A stretch of DNA of 64,000 bases, from NCBI GenBank assembly GCA_963826975.1, contig CAWGZJ010000011.1, forward strand, positions 372,001 through 436,000, in the 5' to 3' direction. The notes beneath the pieces are model-generated. The model saw only the letters and a list, made by a program, of their open reading frames with translations. It did no database searches and was not told the origin of the DNA. The translations under genes and the position numbers were made by a program. The stretch's first letter is position 1. Every line of letters begins with the position of its first letter. Of this stretch, positions 1 to 8,881 are shown piece by piece. The DNA is from Palsa-883 sp963826975 (lineage in GTDB: Bacteria > Pseudomonadota > Alphaproteobacteria > Acetobacterales > Acetobacteraceae).

Positions 1-42
1 ATCGACCCGTGACTCTGGTCTCACCGCGCTGGCTGGAGCTCG

Positions 43-2793
43 ATGGGGACATGCTTGCCCGAGGCTCTTCGATCAATTACGCGCAGCCGCGGCCTGGTAC
101 GGGCGGCGACCGCAGTGATTGTGGGCCTCCTCCTCGCCTCGGGGATCGCGATCTGGCAGCTCCGCCAGGGCGCCATCGCGGACACCGAGGCCGACGACCG
201 CAGGCTTGGAGTGGTGCTCGCGGAGCAAACCGCGCGAACAGTCCAGGCCGTCGACCTTGTGCTTCAGGACGTGTCCGAAAAGATCGCACTCAGCAGTGTT
301 CATGATCTGAATTCACTGCATCTCATCTTTGGCGGCTATGGTTTTCATGAGGCACTGGCGAAGCGCCTTACCGACCTGCCGCAGACCGAGGCGTTTGTCA
401 TCACCGACTCCACCGGACACCTGGTGAATGAGTCCCGGCAATGGCCGATGCCAGACTACTCGCTCTACGCACGCGACTATTTCCAATATTTCGCGACCAC
501 GCCGGATCCTAAACCTTATATCTCGGAACCGTCGACCAGCCTGTCCTCCGGCGCGAGATCGGTGTTTCTCGCGCGCCGGATCACCGGATCGGACGGCAGC
601 TTTCTCGGGGTCATCGTCGCACCGATCCTGCTCGACTACTTTGATGCGTTTTTTGCCAAGACCGGCTTCAGTGACGGTGGGGGCGTCACCATTCTGCGCA
701 GTGACGGTACGGCGCTGGTGCGTTTTCCGGCGGCTGCGGGAGTTCCGGTCGGCGCACGCACTGTACCTAATGCAAAATGGTATGAAGCAGTTGCCAAAGG
801 CGGCGGCCATTACCAGGGGCTCGGTGCTTTCTCCAATGCCGTGCCGATATTTGTCTCCGTCCATCCGCTCAGCCTCTATCCGCTTGTCATCGATGTCACC
901 CGCACCGAGGCGGCCGCGCTCGCACGCTGGTGGCGAGAGGCAATCGCCATCGCTCTGGGCGCACTTGCGGCCACGGTCAGTCTGACGCTGCTGCTGCGCG
1001 CGCTGGGCCGCCAGATCACACTCATTGAGCAATCCCAGGATCAGATCGCCCAACAAGTCGCCACCATACAGGCGAGCCAAGAGCGTTTCGCCGCGCAGTC
1101 GGCGCTGCTGGAAACCACGCTTGACCATATGGACCAGGGTCTGACGGTGACCGATGCCAGGGGTTACGTCGCCGTCTACAACCGGCGCGTGACGGAAATG
1201 CTCGACTTGCCAGTCGAGATGATGGCTGCCCATCCGCACACCGTCGACGTCATCGAATTCCAGACCAAACGTGGCGAGTTCGCCGTGTCAGGCGCTGCGC
1301 CGATCGATGCCGCCTTGCTGTACGGCAGCCGTGCCACATACGAGCGTCGCCGACCCAACGGCACGGTCCTGGAGATTCGCAGCGCCCCACTTCCCGACGG
1401 TGGCATGGTTCGCACCTTCACCGACGTCACCGCGCGCGCCACCACCGAGGAAATGCTGGGCATCGCCGCGTCCCAGGATCAGCTTACCGGCCTCGCCAAC
1501 CGTAACGGCTTTGACACGAAGCTGGACGCACTGCTGGCGGCGGCGCGGCGCGGCAACACCAGCCTGGTGGTACTTTGCCTGGACCTTGACCGCTTCAAGG
1601 CGGTCAACGATGCACTCGGCCACTATGCCGGCGACCAGGTGCTGATCCTGGTCGCCCAGCGAATGCGTGAAATCGCGCGCTCCACGGACGTGGTCGGCCG
1701 GTTGGGCGGCGATGAATTCGCCATCCTCCTGCCTGGCACAGCTCACACCGGCGCGGAACAGGCATGCCACCGACTGCTGGAGTCGATCCGGATGCCCTAC
1801 ATCCTGGGTGGCGACAGTGCCCGGGTCGGGGTCTCGATCGGCATCGCGACATATCCCGCCGATGGCGGCACCGCGGAGCAGCTCCTGCGCAATGCTGACA
1901 GGGCGCTGTACATGGCGAAGGCAGCTGGTCGCAACACCTGGCGTGCCTACACCAGTGAGGAGGGCCAGCGGGAGCACCGACGCATGCTGTTGGAGCAGGA
2001 CTTCCGATCCGCCGTCGAATTGCAGCAGTTCACCCTGGCCTACCAGCCGATCTGCGACGCTGCAACCAGCGAACCAGTGGGATTCGAGGCGTTGTTGCGC
2101 TGGACCCATCCCAGCCGCGGGCCGATCTCTCCGGCGGAGTTCATTCCGATCGCCGAGCAGACCGGACTGATCATTCCACTCGGACGTTGGGTCATCGAGG
2201 TCGCCTGCGCCGAGGCCGCCGCCTGGGCCATGCCGCTGCACATCGCAGTAAACCTGTCACCGGCGCAGTTCCGTGACCACGATTTGCTCGGTTCCGTTCA
2301 GGAAATCCTATCGCGAACCGGATTGCTACCGAGCCGGCTCGGCCTTGAAGTGACCGAGGGGCTGCTGCTGGAGGATGCGGACGACGTCGTCAAGACGATG
2401 CAGGCGTTGCGTGCCATGGGCATCCGCATGGTGCTGGATGATTTCGGCACCGCACACTCCAGCCTGAGCTATCTGCGCGGCTTTCCGTTCGATGCCATAA
2501 AGATAGATCGCAGCTTCCTGCGTGCGCTGAACAGCGACCCGCAGGCGCGGGCACTGGTCGAGGCGATGCTGGCGATGGCACGTGCCCTCGGGCTGGACGT
2601 CGTCGGCGAAGGCGTGGAAACCCAGGAGCAGTTTGCCCTGCTCTGCCACCTGCAATGCCGTTGGGTACAAGGTTACCTGCTCGGCCGCCCCGCGCCGAGC
2701 GACGAGACGCGTGAGCGGATTTGGAAACTCGCCGTCAGCAACGCGCGAAGCGAGAAGCCCGCCCGTCTACCTGCCACCGCGACGCGCGCCTGA
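43..2793 (+). CDS. Membrane-bound diguanylate cyclase/phosphodiesterase (GGDEF-EAL)
   Basis: A 916-residue sensor that should make and/or degrade cyclic di-GMP at the inner membrane. A transmembrane segment lies near residues 20-40. A periplasmic Cache-like sensor follows to about 295, then a second membrane segment (about 297-320), a short coiled linker and a PAS domain (about 355-480). The GGDEF domain carries an intact GGDEF motif near residue 555, preceded by an RSTD that fits the inhibitory RxxD I-site at the right spacing. The EAL domain begins near 680 and keeps EALLR, VNLSP, DDFGTAHSSL, KIDRSF and EGVETQ, so both activities look possible. The ATG at 43 puts the first membrane helix at the usual distance. 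It stands alone, and the ligand is unknown. Confidence 0.93.
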   Translation: MGTCLPEALRSITRSRGLVRAATAVIVGLLLASGIAIWQLRQGAIADTEADDRRLGVVLAEQTARTVQAVDLVLQDVSEKIALSSVHDLNSLHLIFGGYGFHEALAKRLTDLPQTEAFVITDSTGHLVNESRQWPMPDYSLYARDYFQYFATTPDPKPYISEPSTSLSSGARSVFLARRITGSDGSFLGVIVAPILLDYFDAFFAKTGFSDGGGVTILRSDGTALVRFPAAAGVPVGARTVPNAKWYEAVAKGGGHYQGLGAFSNAVPIFVSVHPLSLYPLVIDVTRTEAAALARWWREAIAIALGALAATVSLTLLLRALGRQITLIEQSQDQIAQQVATIQASQERFAAQSALLETTLDHMDQGLTVTDARGYVAVYNRRVTEMLDLPVEMMAAHPHTVDVIEFQTKRGEFAVSGAAPIDAALLYGSRATYERRRPNGTVLEIRSAPLPDGGMVRTFTDVTARATTEEMLGIAASQDQLTGLANRNGFDTKLDALLAAARRGNTSLVVLCLDLDRFKAVNDALGHYAGDQVLILVAQRMREIARSTDVVGRLGGDEFAILLPGTAHTGAEQACHRLLESIRMPYILGGDSARVGVSIGIATYPADGGTAEQLLRNADRALYMAKAAGRNTWRAYTSEEGQREHRRMLLEQDFRSAVELQQFTLAYQPICDAATSEPVGFEALLRWTHPSRGPISPAEFIPIAEQTGLIIPLGRWVIEVACAEAAAWAMPLHIAVNLSPAQFRDHDLLGSVQEILSRTGLLPSRLGLEVTEGLLLEDADDVVKTMQALRAMGIRMVLDDFGTAHSSLSYLRGFPFDAIKIDRSFLRALNSDPQARALVEAMLAMARALGLDVVGEGVETQEQFALLCHLQCRWVQGYLLGRPAPSDETRERIWKLAVSNARSEKPARLPATATRA

Positions 2794-2904
2794 TCAATTG
2801 GCGGCCGACATCGACCGAATGGTCAATTATTTCCATCCTGATCCTTAATCTCCGGAGACCCAACCGGCCGAACCGGATAGGCTCTGCGAAAACAGGAGAC
2901 CGCC

Positions 2905-3417
2905 ATGATCCAATCTGCTTCCCGGCGCGACGTGATGTTGGCCGCGCTCGCCGCGTCCCTGCCGGTCGCCGTTGCGGACATCGCAGCGGCGAGCCCGCTG
3001 AACCCCACCCAGACCATCATCCGCCCACCCGGCCAATTGGAGTGGAAGTCGAATCCCGCCTTCCCCGAGCCCTGCGTGGACAATTGCCTGCTTACAGGCG
3101 ACACCAACAAGCCCGGCCTGTACTACACTTTGGTGCGATGGTGGCCGGGTTTCATGAGCGCACCACACCATTACGATACCGACCGCTTCTGCGTCGTCGT
3201 TTCGGGTACATGGTGGTGCAACAGCGGCGCCGATTTCGACCCCTCGGCCTGTGTTGCGGTGTCGGCCGGCAGCTTCGTCCATCGGGTCGCCGGAACACCG
3301 CATTATGACGGGGTCGTTCGCGGCCATCCCGAGCCGGCCGTCATCGCCATTTGCGGCATGGGGCCGGTGAACTTTGCCCTCAGCGATCCCTCGCAACCAG
3401 GTGTGCGGCGGGTGTAA
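2905..3417 (+). CDS. Tat-exported cupin-like protein
   Basis: A 170-residue protein preceded by a clear ribosome-binding site (caggaga). The N-terminus has a twin-arginine motif (SRRDVM) followed by a hydrophobic, alanine-rich stretch ending near residue 29, which suggests Tat export. The remainder resembles a single cupin barrel: a histidine pair (APHHYDTDRF) near residue 87, then VVSGTWWCN and a second conserved stretch SAGSFVHRVAGTPHYDG. Cysteines near 51, 55 and 109 could form disulfides in the periplasm. The substrate is not known; similar proteins are annotated only as cupin-domain proteins. A MITE-like inverted repeat begins at its stop codon and may serve as terminator. Confidence 0.75.
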   Translation: MIQSASRRDVMLAALAASLPVAVADIAAASPLNPTQTIIRPPGQLEWKSNPAFPEPCVDNCLLTGDTNKPGLYYTLVRWWPGFMSAPHHYDTDRFCVVVSGTWWCNSGADFDPSACVAVSAGSFVHRVAGTPHYDGVVRGHPEPAVIAICGMGPVNFALSDPSQPGVRRV

Positions 3418-3521
3418 TACCAGCGGCCGAAAGTCCCGACTCTCCACCCGTCATGGCCGACGAAGGCCGGCCATGACGGGAGTAGGGCAGCGTAGGTCAA
3501 TACTTTCGGCCGTTGGTGTAA
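3415..3521. repeat. MITE-like nested inverted repeat between convergent genes
   Basis: Imperfect terminal inverted repeats of about 20 bp (around 3415-3434 and 3502-3521, sharing GGCCGAAAGT) enclose a short core. The core contains a second hairpin at 3447-3480 with arms CCCGTCATGGCC and GGCCATGACGGG. The element sits between the convergent cupin and cyoD genes, so it could act as a bidirectional terminator. The nested structure also fits a small non-autonomous mobile repeat. No coding capacity is seen. Confidence 0.6.
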
Positions 3522-3620
3522 CAGGGGATTGATCTCGATTGCCCCGTCCATTCAGGGATCGGTTGCGGGATTATCCCCCAAAGCGGGCAACCCCGCATCG
3601 GCACGAGCGGCAGTCGTAGC

Positions 3621-4022
3621 TCAGCGTTGCATCTGCATGAGCTGATCCGCCGGCATCATGTTGTGGTTCATTTGTTCCATGATCCAGAGCGAGCCGACTA
3701 AGACCAAAAGAACGATCAGCACGCCGAATGCGAGCGCCATGACGTTGTTGACGTTATCGGCGCCGGTCGTGATGTGGATAAAGAAGACCAGGTGAACCCC
3801 CATCTGCGCGATCGCGAGAACGACCAGCGCGACCGGAATGCTCGGTTCCCACACCAGCGTGGTGCGCGCGACAAAGAACGACACGATGGTGAGCAGCGTC
3901 GCAAGCCCCAGCCCGATCAGGTAGCTGCCGACACTTTCGCCGGGCTCCTGTCCGTCGAGGCGTTCGTCGCCCGGGACCGCGTCTTCGTAATGCGAGGTGC
4001 CTTCCGGCTCAGCGTGGCTCAT
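3621..4022 (-). CDS. cyoD: Cytochrome bo3 ubiquinol oxidase subunit IV
   Basis: Encodes a 133-residue small membrane subunit of the bo3-type quinol oxidase. Three hydrophobic helices are visible (about residues 30-55, 60-80 and 95-115), with the family-typical stretch QMGVHLVFFIHIT in the second helix region. A charged N-terminal extension of about 28 residues precedes the first helix. The start at 4022 is chosen because the ATG overlaps the stop of cyoC (ATGA), which indicates translational coupling. It is the last gene of the operon cyoABCD. No cyoE (heme O synthase) follows, so heme O must be made elsewhere. Confidence 0.92.
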   Translation of the reverse strand: MSHAEPEGTSHYEDAVPGDERLDGQEPGESVGSYLIGLGLATLLTIVSFFVARTTLVWEPSIPVALVVLAIAQMGVHLVFFIHITTGADNVNNVMALAFGVLIVLLVLVGSLWIMEQMNHNMMPADQLMQMQR

Positions 4023-4690
4023 TGCCAAACTCCCATCAAGTACACCAAGGTGAACACTCCGACCCAAATGATATCCAGGGTATGCCAGAACAGGCTGAAG
4101 CAGAGGATACGCCGGAGAATGTCGGCCCGGTACCCCTTGGCGACCACCTGCGCCATCATCGTCAGCAGCCACAGCAAGCCGGCGGTCACGTGGATTCCGT
4201 GGCAGCCGACCAGGGTAAAGAAGGCCGAGAGGAACGCGCTTCGCGTTGCCGCCGCCCCGACCGCGACCATGCCCGCGAATTCGTGGATCTCAATGCCAAG
4301 AAATACCGCCCCCAGTATGAAGGTTGCGGCCATCGCGCCATGGAACCAAAATCTGCTGTACGTCCGGGCGCCGATGGCTGCGAGACCGCAGGTGAAGCTT
4401 GAGAGCAGAAGGCAGGCGGTCTCGAGCGCGACGTTAGGGAGATGGAACAAATCTCGCCCGCTCGGCCCACCGGCCGTGTTCCCGACCAGCACCGCGTAGG
4501 TCGCGAAGAAGGCGGAAAACATGACGATGTCGCTCAGCAGGAAAATCCAGAAGCCGTAGCCCACAATGATCCGCTTGGACGCAAGCTCATGGGCCGCGTG
4601 CGCCGCGGCGTGTCGGCGATCCCGCGCGGCAAGATCCTGCCCGAGGCGATTTGGGTCGTCGCGGCCAGCTTCTCCCTGGAAAGCGCTCAT
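4019..4690 (-). CDS. cyoC: Cytochrome bo3 ubiquinol oxidase subunit III
   Basis: Encodes a 223-residue subunit of the heme-copper oxidase III family. Five hydrophobic helices follow a hydrophilic N-terminus of about 38 residues. Family landmarks include GYGFWIFLLSDIVMFSAFF in the first helix, LGIEIHEF, and GCHGIHVTAGLLWLL followed by FSLFWHTLDIIWVGVF near the C-terminus. It starts within the end of cyoB and overlaps cyoD at its stop, so the three genes are tightly coupled. It has no redox centre of its own and is thought to stabilise subunit I. Confidence 0.95.
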   Translation of the reverse strand: MSAFQGEAGRDDPNRLGQDLAARDRRHAAAHAAHELASKRIIVGYGFWIFLLSDIVMFSAFFATYAVLVGNTAGGPSGRDLFHLPNVALETACLLLSSFTCGLAAIGARTYSRFWFHGAMAATFILGAVFLGIEIHEFAGMVAVGAAATRSAFLSAFFTLVGCHGIHVTAGLLWLLTMMAQVVAKGYRADILRRILCFSLFWHTLDIIWVGVFTLVYLMGVWQ

Positions 4691-6690
4691 GGCGCTGTCC
4701 GCAGCTGGGCGAGCGCCGCGCTGCGTGCGCTTCGGTTGGCCCGATCGATGCGCGCGACCTCGTCAGCCGGAATGAAGTACTCGACCCTGTCCCGCCAGGC
4801 GAAGACAACGAAGGTCGCGTATGCGCCCAATACGGCCAGGGCCGCGATCCACCAGATGTGCCAGATCAGCGCGAAACCCATGAAGCTGGCGAAGAAGGCG
4901 CAGATGAAACCCGTTGGGCTGTTCCTGGGCATCTCGATGTCCGCATACGTGGGCTCATCACTCAACCTCGCCCGCTGCAGCGCGCGCTGCTTCATGCTCC
5001 AGTAGGCATCCCCGCTTTCGATGCGCGGGAGCACCGCGAAGTTGAAGGCCGGTGGCGGGGAGGGGGTGGCCCATTCCAGGGAGCGTCCATTCCACGGATC
5101 GCCGGTCTCGTCGCGCAGTTCCTCACGGTGGCGAATGCTGACCGCGAGTTGCGCGATCTGCAGGATGATGCCAGCCAGGATCACGACCGCGCCGCCCGCC
5201 GCGATCAGCAGCCAGGGACGCCATTCGGCGACATCGTATTGCTGCATGCGGCGGGTCATGCCCATGAGGCCAAGGACATAGAGCGGCATGAAGGCGAGGT
5301 AGAAGCCAATCAGCCAGCACCAGAACGCGGCCTTGCCAAGTCCCTCGTGCAGCCGGAAGCCGAACGCTTTCGGAAACCAATAAGTGTAGCCGGCGAATGC
5401 GCCGAACAGCACCCCGCCGATGATGACGTTATGGAAGTGGGCGACGAGGAAAAGGCTGTCGTGAACCACGAAGTCCACCGGGGGCACGGCCAGCAGAACA
5501 CCTGTCACGCCGCCAATCACGAACGTGACCATGAAGCCGATCGACCATAGCATCGGCGTGGAATAGACGATCCGGCCACCGAACATCGTGAAGAGCCAAT
5601 TGAAGATCTTTACGCCCGTGGGCACCGCGATGATCGACGAAGTGATGCCGAAGACCGCGTTGACGTCGGCTCCGGCCCCCATCGTGAAGAAATGGTGCAG
5701 CCACACCGTGAAGGACAGGATGCAGATCGCCATCGTCGCCATGACCATCGACCGATAGCCGAACAGCGGCTTGCCGGAGAAGGTCGCGATCACCTCCGAA
5801 AAGATCCCGAAGGCGGGCAGGATCAGGATGTAAACCTCCGGATGTCCCCATGCCCAGATCAGGTTCATGAACATCATCACGTTGCCGCCGGCTTCGTTGG
5901 TGAAGAAGTGGAAGCCGAGGTAACGGTCCAGCAGCAGCATCGCCAACGTCGCGGTAAGGATGGGGAAGGCAGCGACGATCAGCAGGTTGGCGGCGAGCGT
6001 CGTCCAGCAGAAGACCGGCATGCGCATATAGGTCATGCCAGGGGCGTGAATTTTCAGCACCGTCGTGACGAAGTTGACGCCGGTCAGCAACGTCCCGACA
6101 CCGGAAATCTGCAGCGACCAAAGATAATAGTCGACGCCGACGCCGGGTGAGTAGGTGATCTCGGACAGCGGGGGAAACGGCAGCCAACCGGTGCGCGCGA
6201 ACTCGCCCACGACCAGCGAAATGTTGATCAGCAACGCACCGGTGGCGGTGAGCCAGAAGCTGACCGAGTTCAGCGTCGGGAACGCCACATCGCGGACGCC
6301 AAGCTGCAGCGGCACGACCAGGTTCATCAGTCCGATCACGAACGGCATCGCGACGAAGAAGATCATCAGCGTGCCGTGCGCGGAGAAGATCTGGTTGTAG
6401 TGTTCGGGGGGCAGGTAGCCCTCGGACCGGAACGCCAGCGCCTGTTGCGAGCGCATCATGATCGCGTCGACGAAGCCGCGCAGCAGCATCACCATCGCGA
6501 GCAGGGTGTACATCACCCCGATCCGCTTATGGTCGACGCTGGTGATCCACTCCCGCCACAGGTACGGGAGCCAACCTTTCAGCGTGATCCAGCCGAGGAT
6601 GGCGATGATCGCGAGGACGACCACGGCCCCCGTGACCAGCGGAATTGGTTGGTCAAACGGAATGGCGGTCCACGAAAGTTTGCCCAACAT
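4687..6690 (-). CDS. cyoB: Cytochrome bo3 ubiquinol oxidase subunit I
   Basis: Encodes the catalytic subunit (667 residues) that reduces O2 to water using ubiquinol and pumps protons. Metal-ligand signatures are present: HGTLMIFF (low-spin heme His), WGHPEVYILILPAFG (CuB His and the cross-linked Tyr), the HHFFTMG His pair, and HFHNVIIGG (heme O and low-spin heme His). About 15 hydrophobic helices are evident. The start at 6690 gives the usual bo3 N-terminus (LGKLSWTAIPFDQPI) and lies one base after the cyoA stop. A longer in-frame extension to 6804 would overlap cyoA and is rejected. Length matches the family. Confidence 0.97.
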   Translation of the reverse strand: MLGKLSWTAIPFDQPIPLVTGAVVVLAIIAILGWITLKGWLPYLWREWITSVDHKRIGVMYTLLAMVMLLRGFVDAIMMRSQQALAFRSEGYLPPEHYNQIFSAHGTLMIFFVAMPFVIGLMNLVVPLQLGVRDVAFPTLNSVSFWLTATGALLINISLVVGEFARTGWLPFPPLSEITYSPGVGVDYYLWSLQISGVGTLLTGVNFVTTVLKIHAPGMTYMRMPVFCWTTLAANLLIVAAFPILTATLAMLLLDRYLGFHFFTNEAGGNVMMFMNLIWAWGHPEVYILILPAFGIFSEVIATFSGKPLFGYRSMVMATMAICILSFTVWLHHFFTMGAGADVNAVFGITSSIIAVPTGVKIFNWLFTMFGGRIVYSTPMLWSIGFMVTFVIGGVTGVLLAVPPVDFVVHDSLFLVAHFHNVIIGGVLFGAFAGYTYWFPKAFGFRLHEGLGKAAFWCWLIGFYLAFMPLYVLGLMGMTRRMQQYDVAEWRPWLLIAAGGAVVILAGIILQIAQLAVSIRHREELRDETGDPWNGRSLEWATPSPPPAFNFAVLPRIESGDAYWSMKQRALQRARLSDEPTYADIEMPRNSPTGFICAFFASFMGFALIWHIWWIAALAVLGAYATFVVFAWRDRVEYFIPADEVARIDRANRSARSAALAQLRTAP

Positions 6691-6691
6691 G

Positions 6692-7708
6692 CTAGCGCTC
6701 CGTCCGTGGCGATACGGTGGGATTTGGCCGGCCGGTCTGCGGGCCGGGGCCGGGCGGCAGTACCTGTGTGGCGATCTGCTGGAAAAGTTCGGGAGTGGTC
6801 GCACGGAAGGTGAACGGACTTATATTCATGCTTTGCTTGGCCAGCGCAGTGTAGCTCGCGGCATCAAGAGTTGGGCCGGTGGCGCGCGTGGTCTCGATCC
6901 AGGCGGCGAACTGCTCCGCGGGCACCGCGTGCACGTCAAAATGCATGCTCGGGAACCCGTCGCCACTGAAGTGGCTCGAAAGTCCGTGGAACGTCCCTGG
7001 GGCGTCTGCCTGCAGGTTCAACTGCGTCGTCATGCCGTTCATCGTGTAGATCATGCTGCCGAGCTGCGGGATGAAGAAGGCGCTCATGACGCTCGCCGAG
7101 GTCAGGTAGAAGTGAATGGGTACCGCCGCGGGCAGCACAAGCTGGTTCACGCTCGCGACGCCCTGGTTCGGATAGATGAAGAGCCACTTCCAATCCAGCG
7201 AAACGACCTGGATCTCGAGCGGTGGCGTTTTCGATGCCAGCGGCTTGGCGGGATCAAGGTCATGCGATCCGATCCACATCACGCCGCTCAGGAGCATGAT
7301 CACGAGGATGGGAATGCCCCAGACGATGAGTTCAAGCTGCCCGGAATAGGTGAAATCCGGCAGGTACTTTGCCTTCGTGTTCGACGCTCGAAACCACCAG
7401 GCGAAGGCAAAGGTCGCGGCGATCGTCGGCAGAACGATGGCAAGCATGATCGCGAGCGAGTCGATCATGAGCGTCTTCTCGGCGATCCCGACGATCCCTT
7501 TCGGGTCAAGGACGGCCGCCTGACAGGCGGTCAGGACGATCGGCGCCAGGAAGACAACACAGCGCGCAACGCGGGCGCGCGTCGATCGACGCCGCCGCGC
7601 AGGTCCCGCGTCGTCCCCGCGGATTCGATAGCCCGGCAAGTCCGTCTCACGGAGTTTCGGACCTTGGGCCCGCGTGATTTTCACCTGCGTGATCATCAAC
7701 AGACTCAC
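6692..7708 (-). CDS. cyoA: Cytochrome bo3 ubiquinol oxidase subunit II (lipoprotein)
   Basis: First gene of the operon. Encodes a 338-residue subunit II. A lipobox (IVLTAC, Cys about 62) lies unusually far from the annotated start, so the true start may be downstream of 7708, although no convincing later ATG or GTG is seen before the signal. Two membrane helices follow (about 85-108 and 125-147), then a periplasmic cupredoxin domain with VVSLDWKWLFIYP. The CuA-binding cysteines of cytochrome c oxidases are absent in the SHFSGDGFPSMHFDV region, which supports quinol rather than cytochrome c as donor. The C-terminus is proline-rich. Confidence 0.95.
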   Translation of the reverse strand: MSLLMITQVKITRAQGPKLRETDLPGYRIRGDDAGPARRRRSTRARVARCVVFLAPIVLTACQAAVLDPKGIVGIAEKTLMIDSLAIMLAIVLPTIAATFAFAWWFRASNTKAKYLPDFTYSGQLELIVWGIPILVIMLLSGVMWIGSHDLDPAKPLASKTPPLEIQVVSLDWKWLFIYPNQGVASVNQLVLPAAVPIHFYLTSASVMSAFFIPQLGSMIYTMNGMTTQLNLQADAPGTFHGLSSHFSGDGFPSMHFDVHAVPAEQFAAWIETTRATGPTLDAASYTALAKQSMNISPFTFRATTPELFQQIATQVLPPGPGPQTGRPNPTVSPRTER

Positions 7709-7941
7709 CCTCTTCGGGAATGCTGGCCGGAACAGGACGGTTGCTGACTGTCCCGCTTCCAGTCATGCCCGTCGCAATTGGAACAACACCAGCTCAGCAC
7801 ATGCGCTGGTGACAAGCCGGATGCGCCGTGCGCACAGCGCCATCATCTCACTTCTCCGCAGTCTCCGCGCGCTGCACGACTGAACCTCGATTGTGCTAGA
7901 TCAGACCCACCGATCCGATCCGCAAGTCCCTCGGATGATTG

Positions 7942-8037
7942 CGATTGCACTTGAGGGGCGATTCCACTTCTTGAGGGTCGATGCCACTTCAGGGTCGATT
8001 CCACACAAAGACCCATTCCACGCGGCGGCGATTCCAC
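7942..8037. repeat. Six ~17-bp periodic repeats upstream of cyoA
   Basis: Six copies of a CGATTCCAC-like 9-mer begin at 7942, 7959, 7979, 7996, 8013 and 8029. Spacing is 16-20 bp, mostly 17; variants are CGATTGCAC, CGATGCCAC and CCATTCCAC. The first four are embedded in TTGAGGGTCGATTCCAC-like units. The array lies in the 344-bp gene-free stretch between cyoA and the DUF6134 gene. Multiple short direct repeats at one end are typical of IS21-type transposon ends, where they bind transposase, so this may be a remnant end. An operator array for cyo is the alternative. No transposase is nearby. Confidence 0.6.
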
Positions 8038-8052
8038 TCCGCCGCACCTGCC

Positions 8053-8754
8053 CTAAAGCCGCTCGTATTTGATCACCGACCCGTCGGCCACGCTGAACCG
8101 CATGCTCATCCAGTCGCCCTCACCGGTGTACCAAAGATCCAGATCGAGATCGCCCGTCAGGCTATAGCAACGGGCCGCCGCCTCGGCGCCGGAGGCAAGC
8201 CGCACAGGCTCGATCGGTTTCTCGGTCACCTTGGGATGCACCAGGATGCCATCCTGCGTGCCGATCATCGGCACGCGCAGCATGCGGGAGTTCCAATAGC
8301 TCGTCGGCAGGGCGTCCTCAGGCGCGATGTATGGGGCAGTGCCACTGCCCTCCACTCGCAGTCCGGCCGCGACGCGCTGCGCCGACATGTGCAGTTCCCT
8401 GCCGTTGCGGTCGGTATGCGATTCCAGGCTGGCGATCTGGCCGTTACGCCAGACCTCGATGTTACGGTGCGTGTAGCGAACCAGCGGGATCGGTCCAAGG
8501 GTGAACAGCACGTCCGCCGCGATCGCGACCGCGAGTGTGTCGCCGCTCACCCGGAAGTCGAGCGTGTGGGTGCCGATTGCCGAGCCATACCGCATCACCC
8601 GGAATGAAATGGTGCCGGATGGGGGGATCGGCAGTCCCTCGCCCCCCGAGGATGCGGAGCCCGCTCCCATGGCGCGGCGCGCATAGGCCACCCCGCAGCC
8701 CAACGTGCCGACCAGCAACGTCCTGCGCTCGATCACCCCCGCCAGGTCCGACAT
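8053..8754 (-). CDS. Tat-signal DUF6134-type protein
   Basis: A 233-residue predicted exported protein. The start at 8754 gives an N-terminus with a twin-arginine motif (ERRTLLVGTLGCG) and a short hydrophobic core ending near residue 35. The mature part has alternating beta-type segments (GTISFRVMRYGSAIGTHTLDF, RYTHRNIEVWRNGQIASLES) and ends with YTGEGDWMSMRFSVADGS. This pattern is that of the DUF6134 family, whose members are predicted periplasmic beta-rich proteins of unknown function. No catalytic motif is recognised. It is transcribed divergently from the SixA-like gene, with 127 bp between the starts. Confidence 0.7.
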   Translation of the reverse strand: MSDLAGVIERRTLLVGTLGCGVAYARRAMGAGSASSGGEGLPIPPSGTISFRVMRYGSAIGTHTLDFRVSGDTLAVAIAADVLFTLGPIPLVRYTHRNIEVWRNGQIASLESHTDRNGRELHMSAQRVAAGLRVEGSGTAPYIAPEDALPTSYWNSRMLRVPMIGTQDGILVHPKVTEKPIEPVRLASGAEAAARCYSLTGDLDLDLWYTGEGDWMSMRFSVADGSVIKYERL

Positions 8755-8881
8755 GCGACCCTCCCAACTGGCATGATTCGCACCCGTAGGCTGCGCGCGG
8801 TCGCGGGCGGAGACAAGTCTCGCATGCCGTGGCAGAAGCTGGCACCGTGTCACCAAGTCGAGAGGAAACCGTCCCACCGCC

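Noticed and set aside
6692..7708. Cytochrome c oxidase subunit II (coxB) reading of cyoA
   Set aside because: The CuA cysteine pair and its surroundings are absent, and the gene order and lipobox fit a bo3 quinol oxidase.
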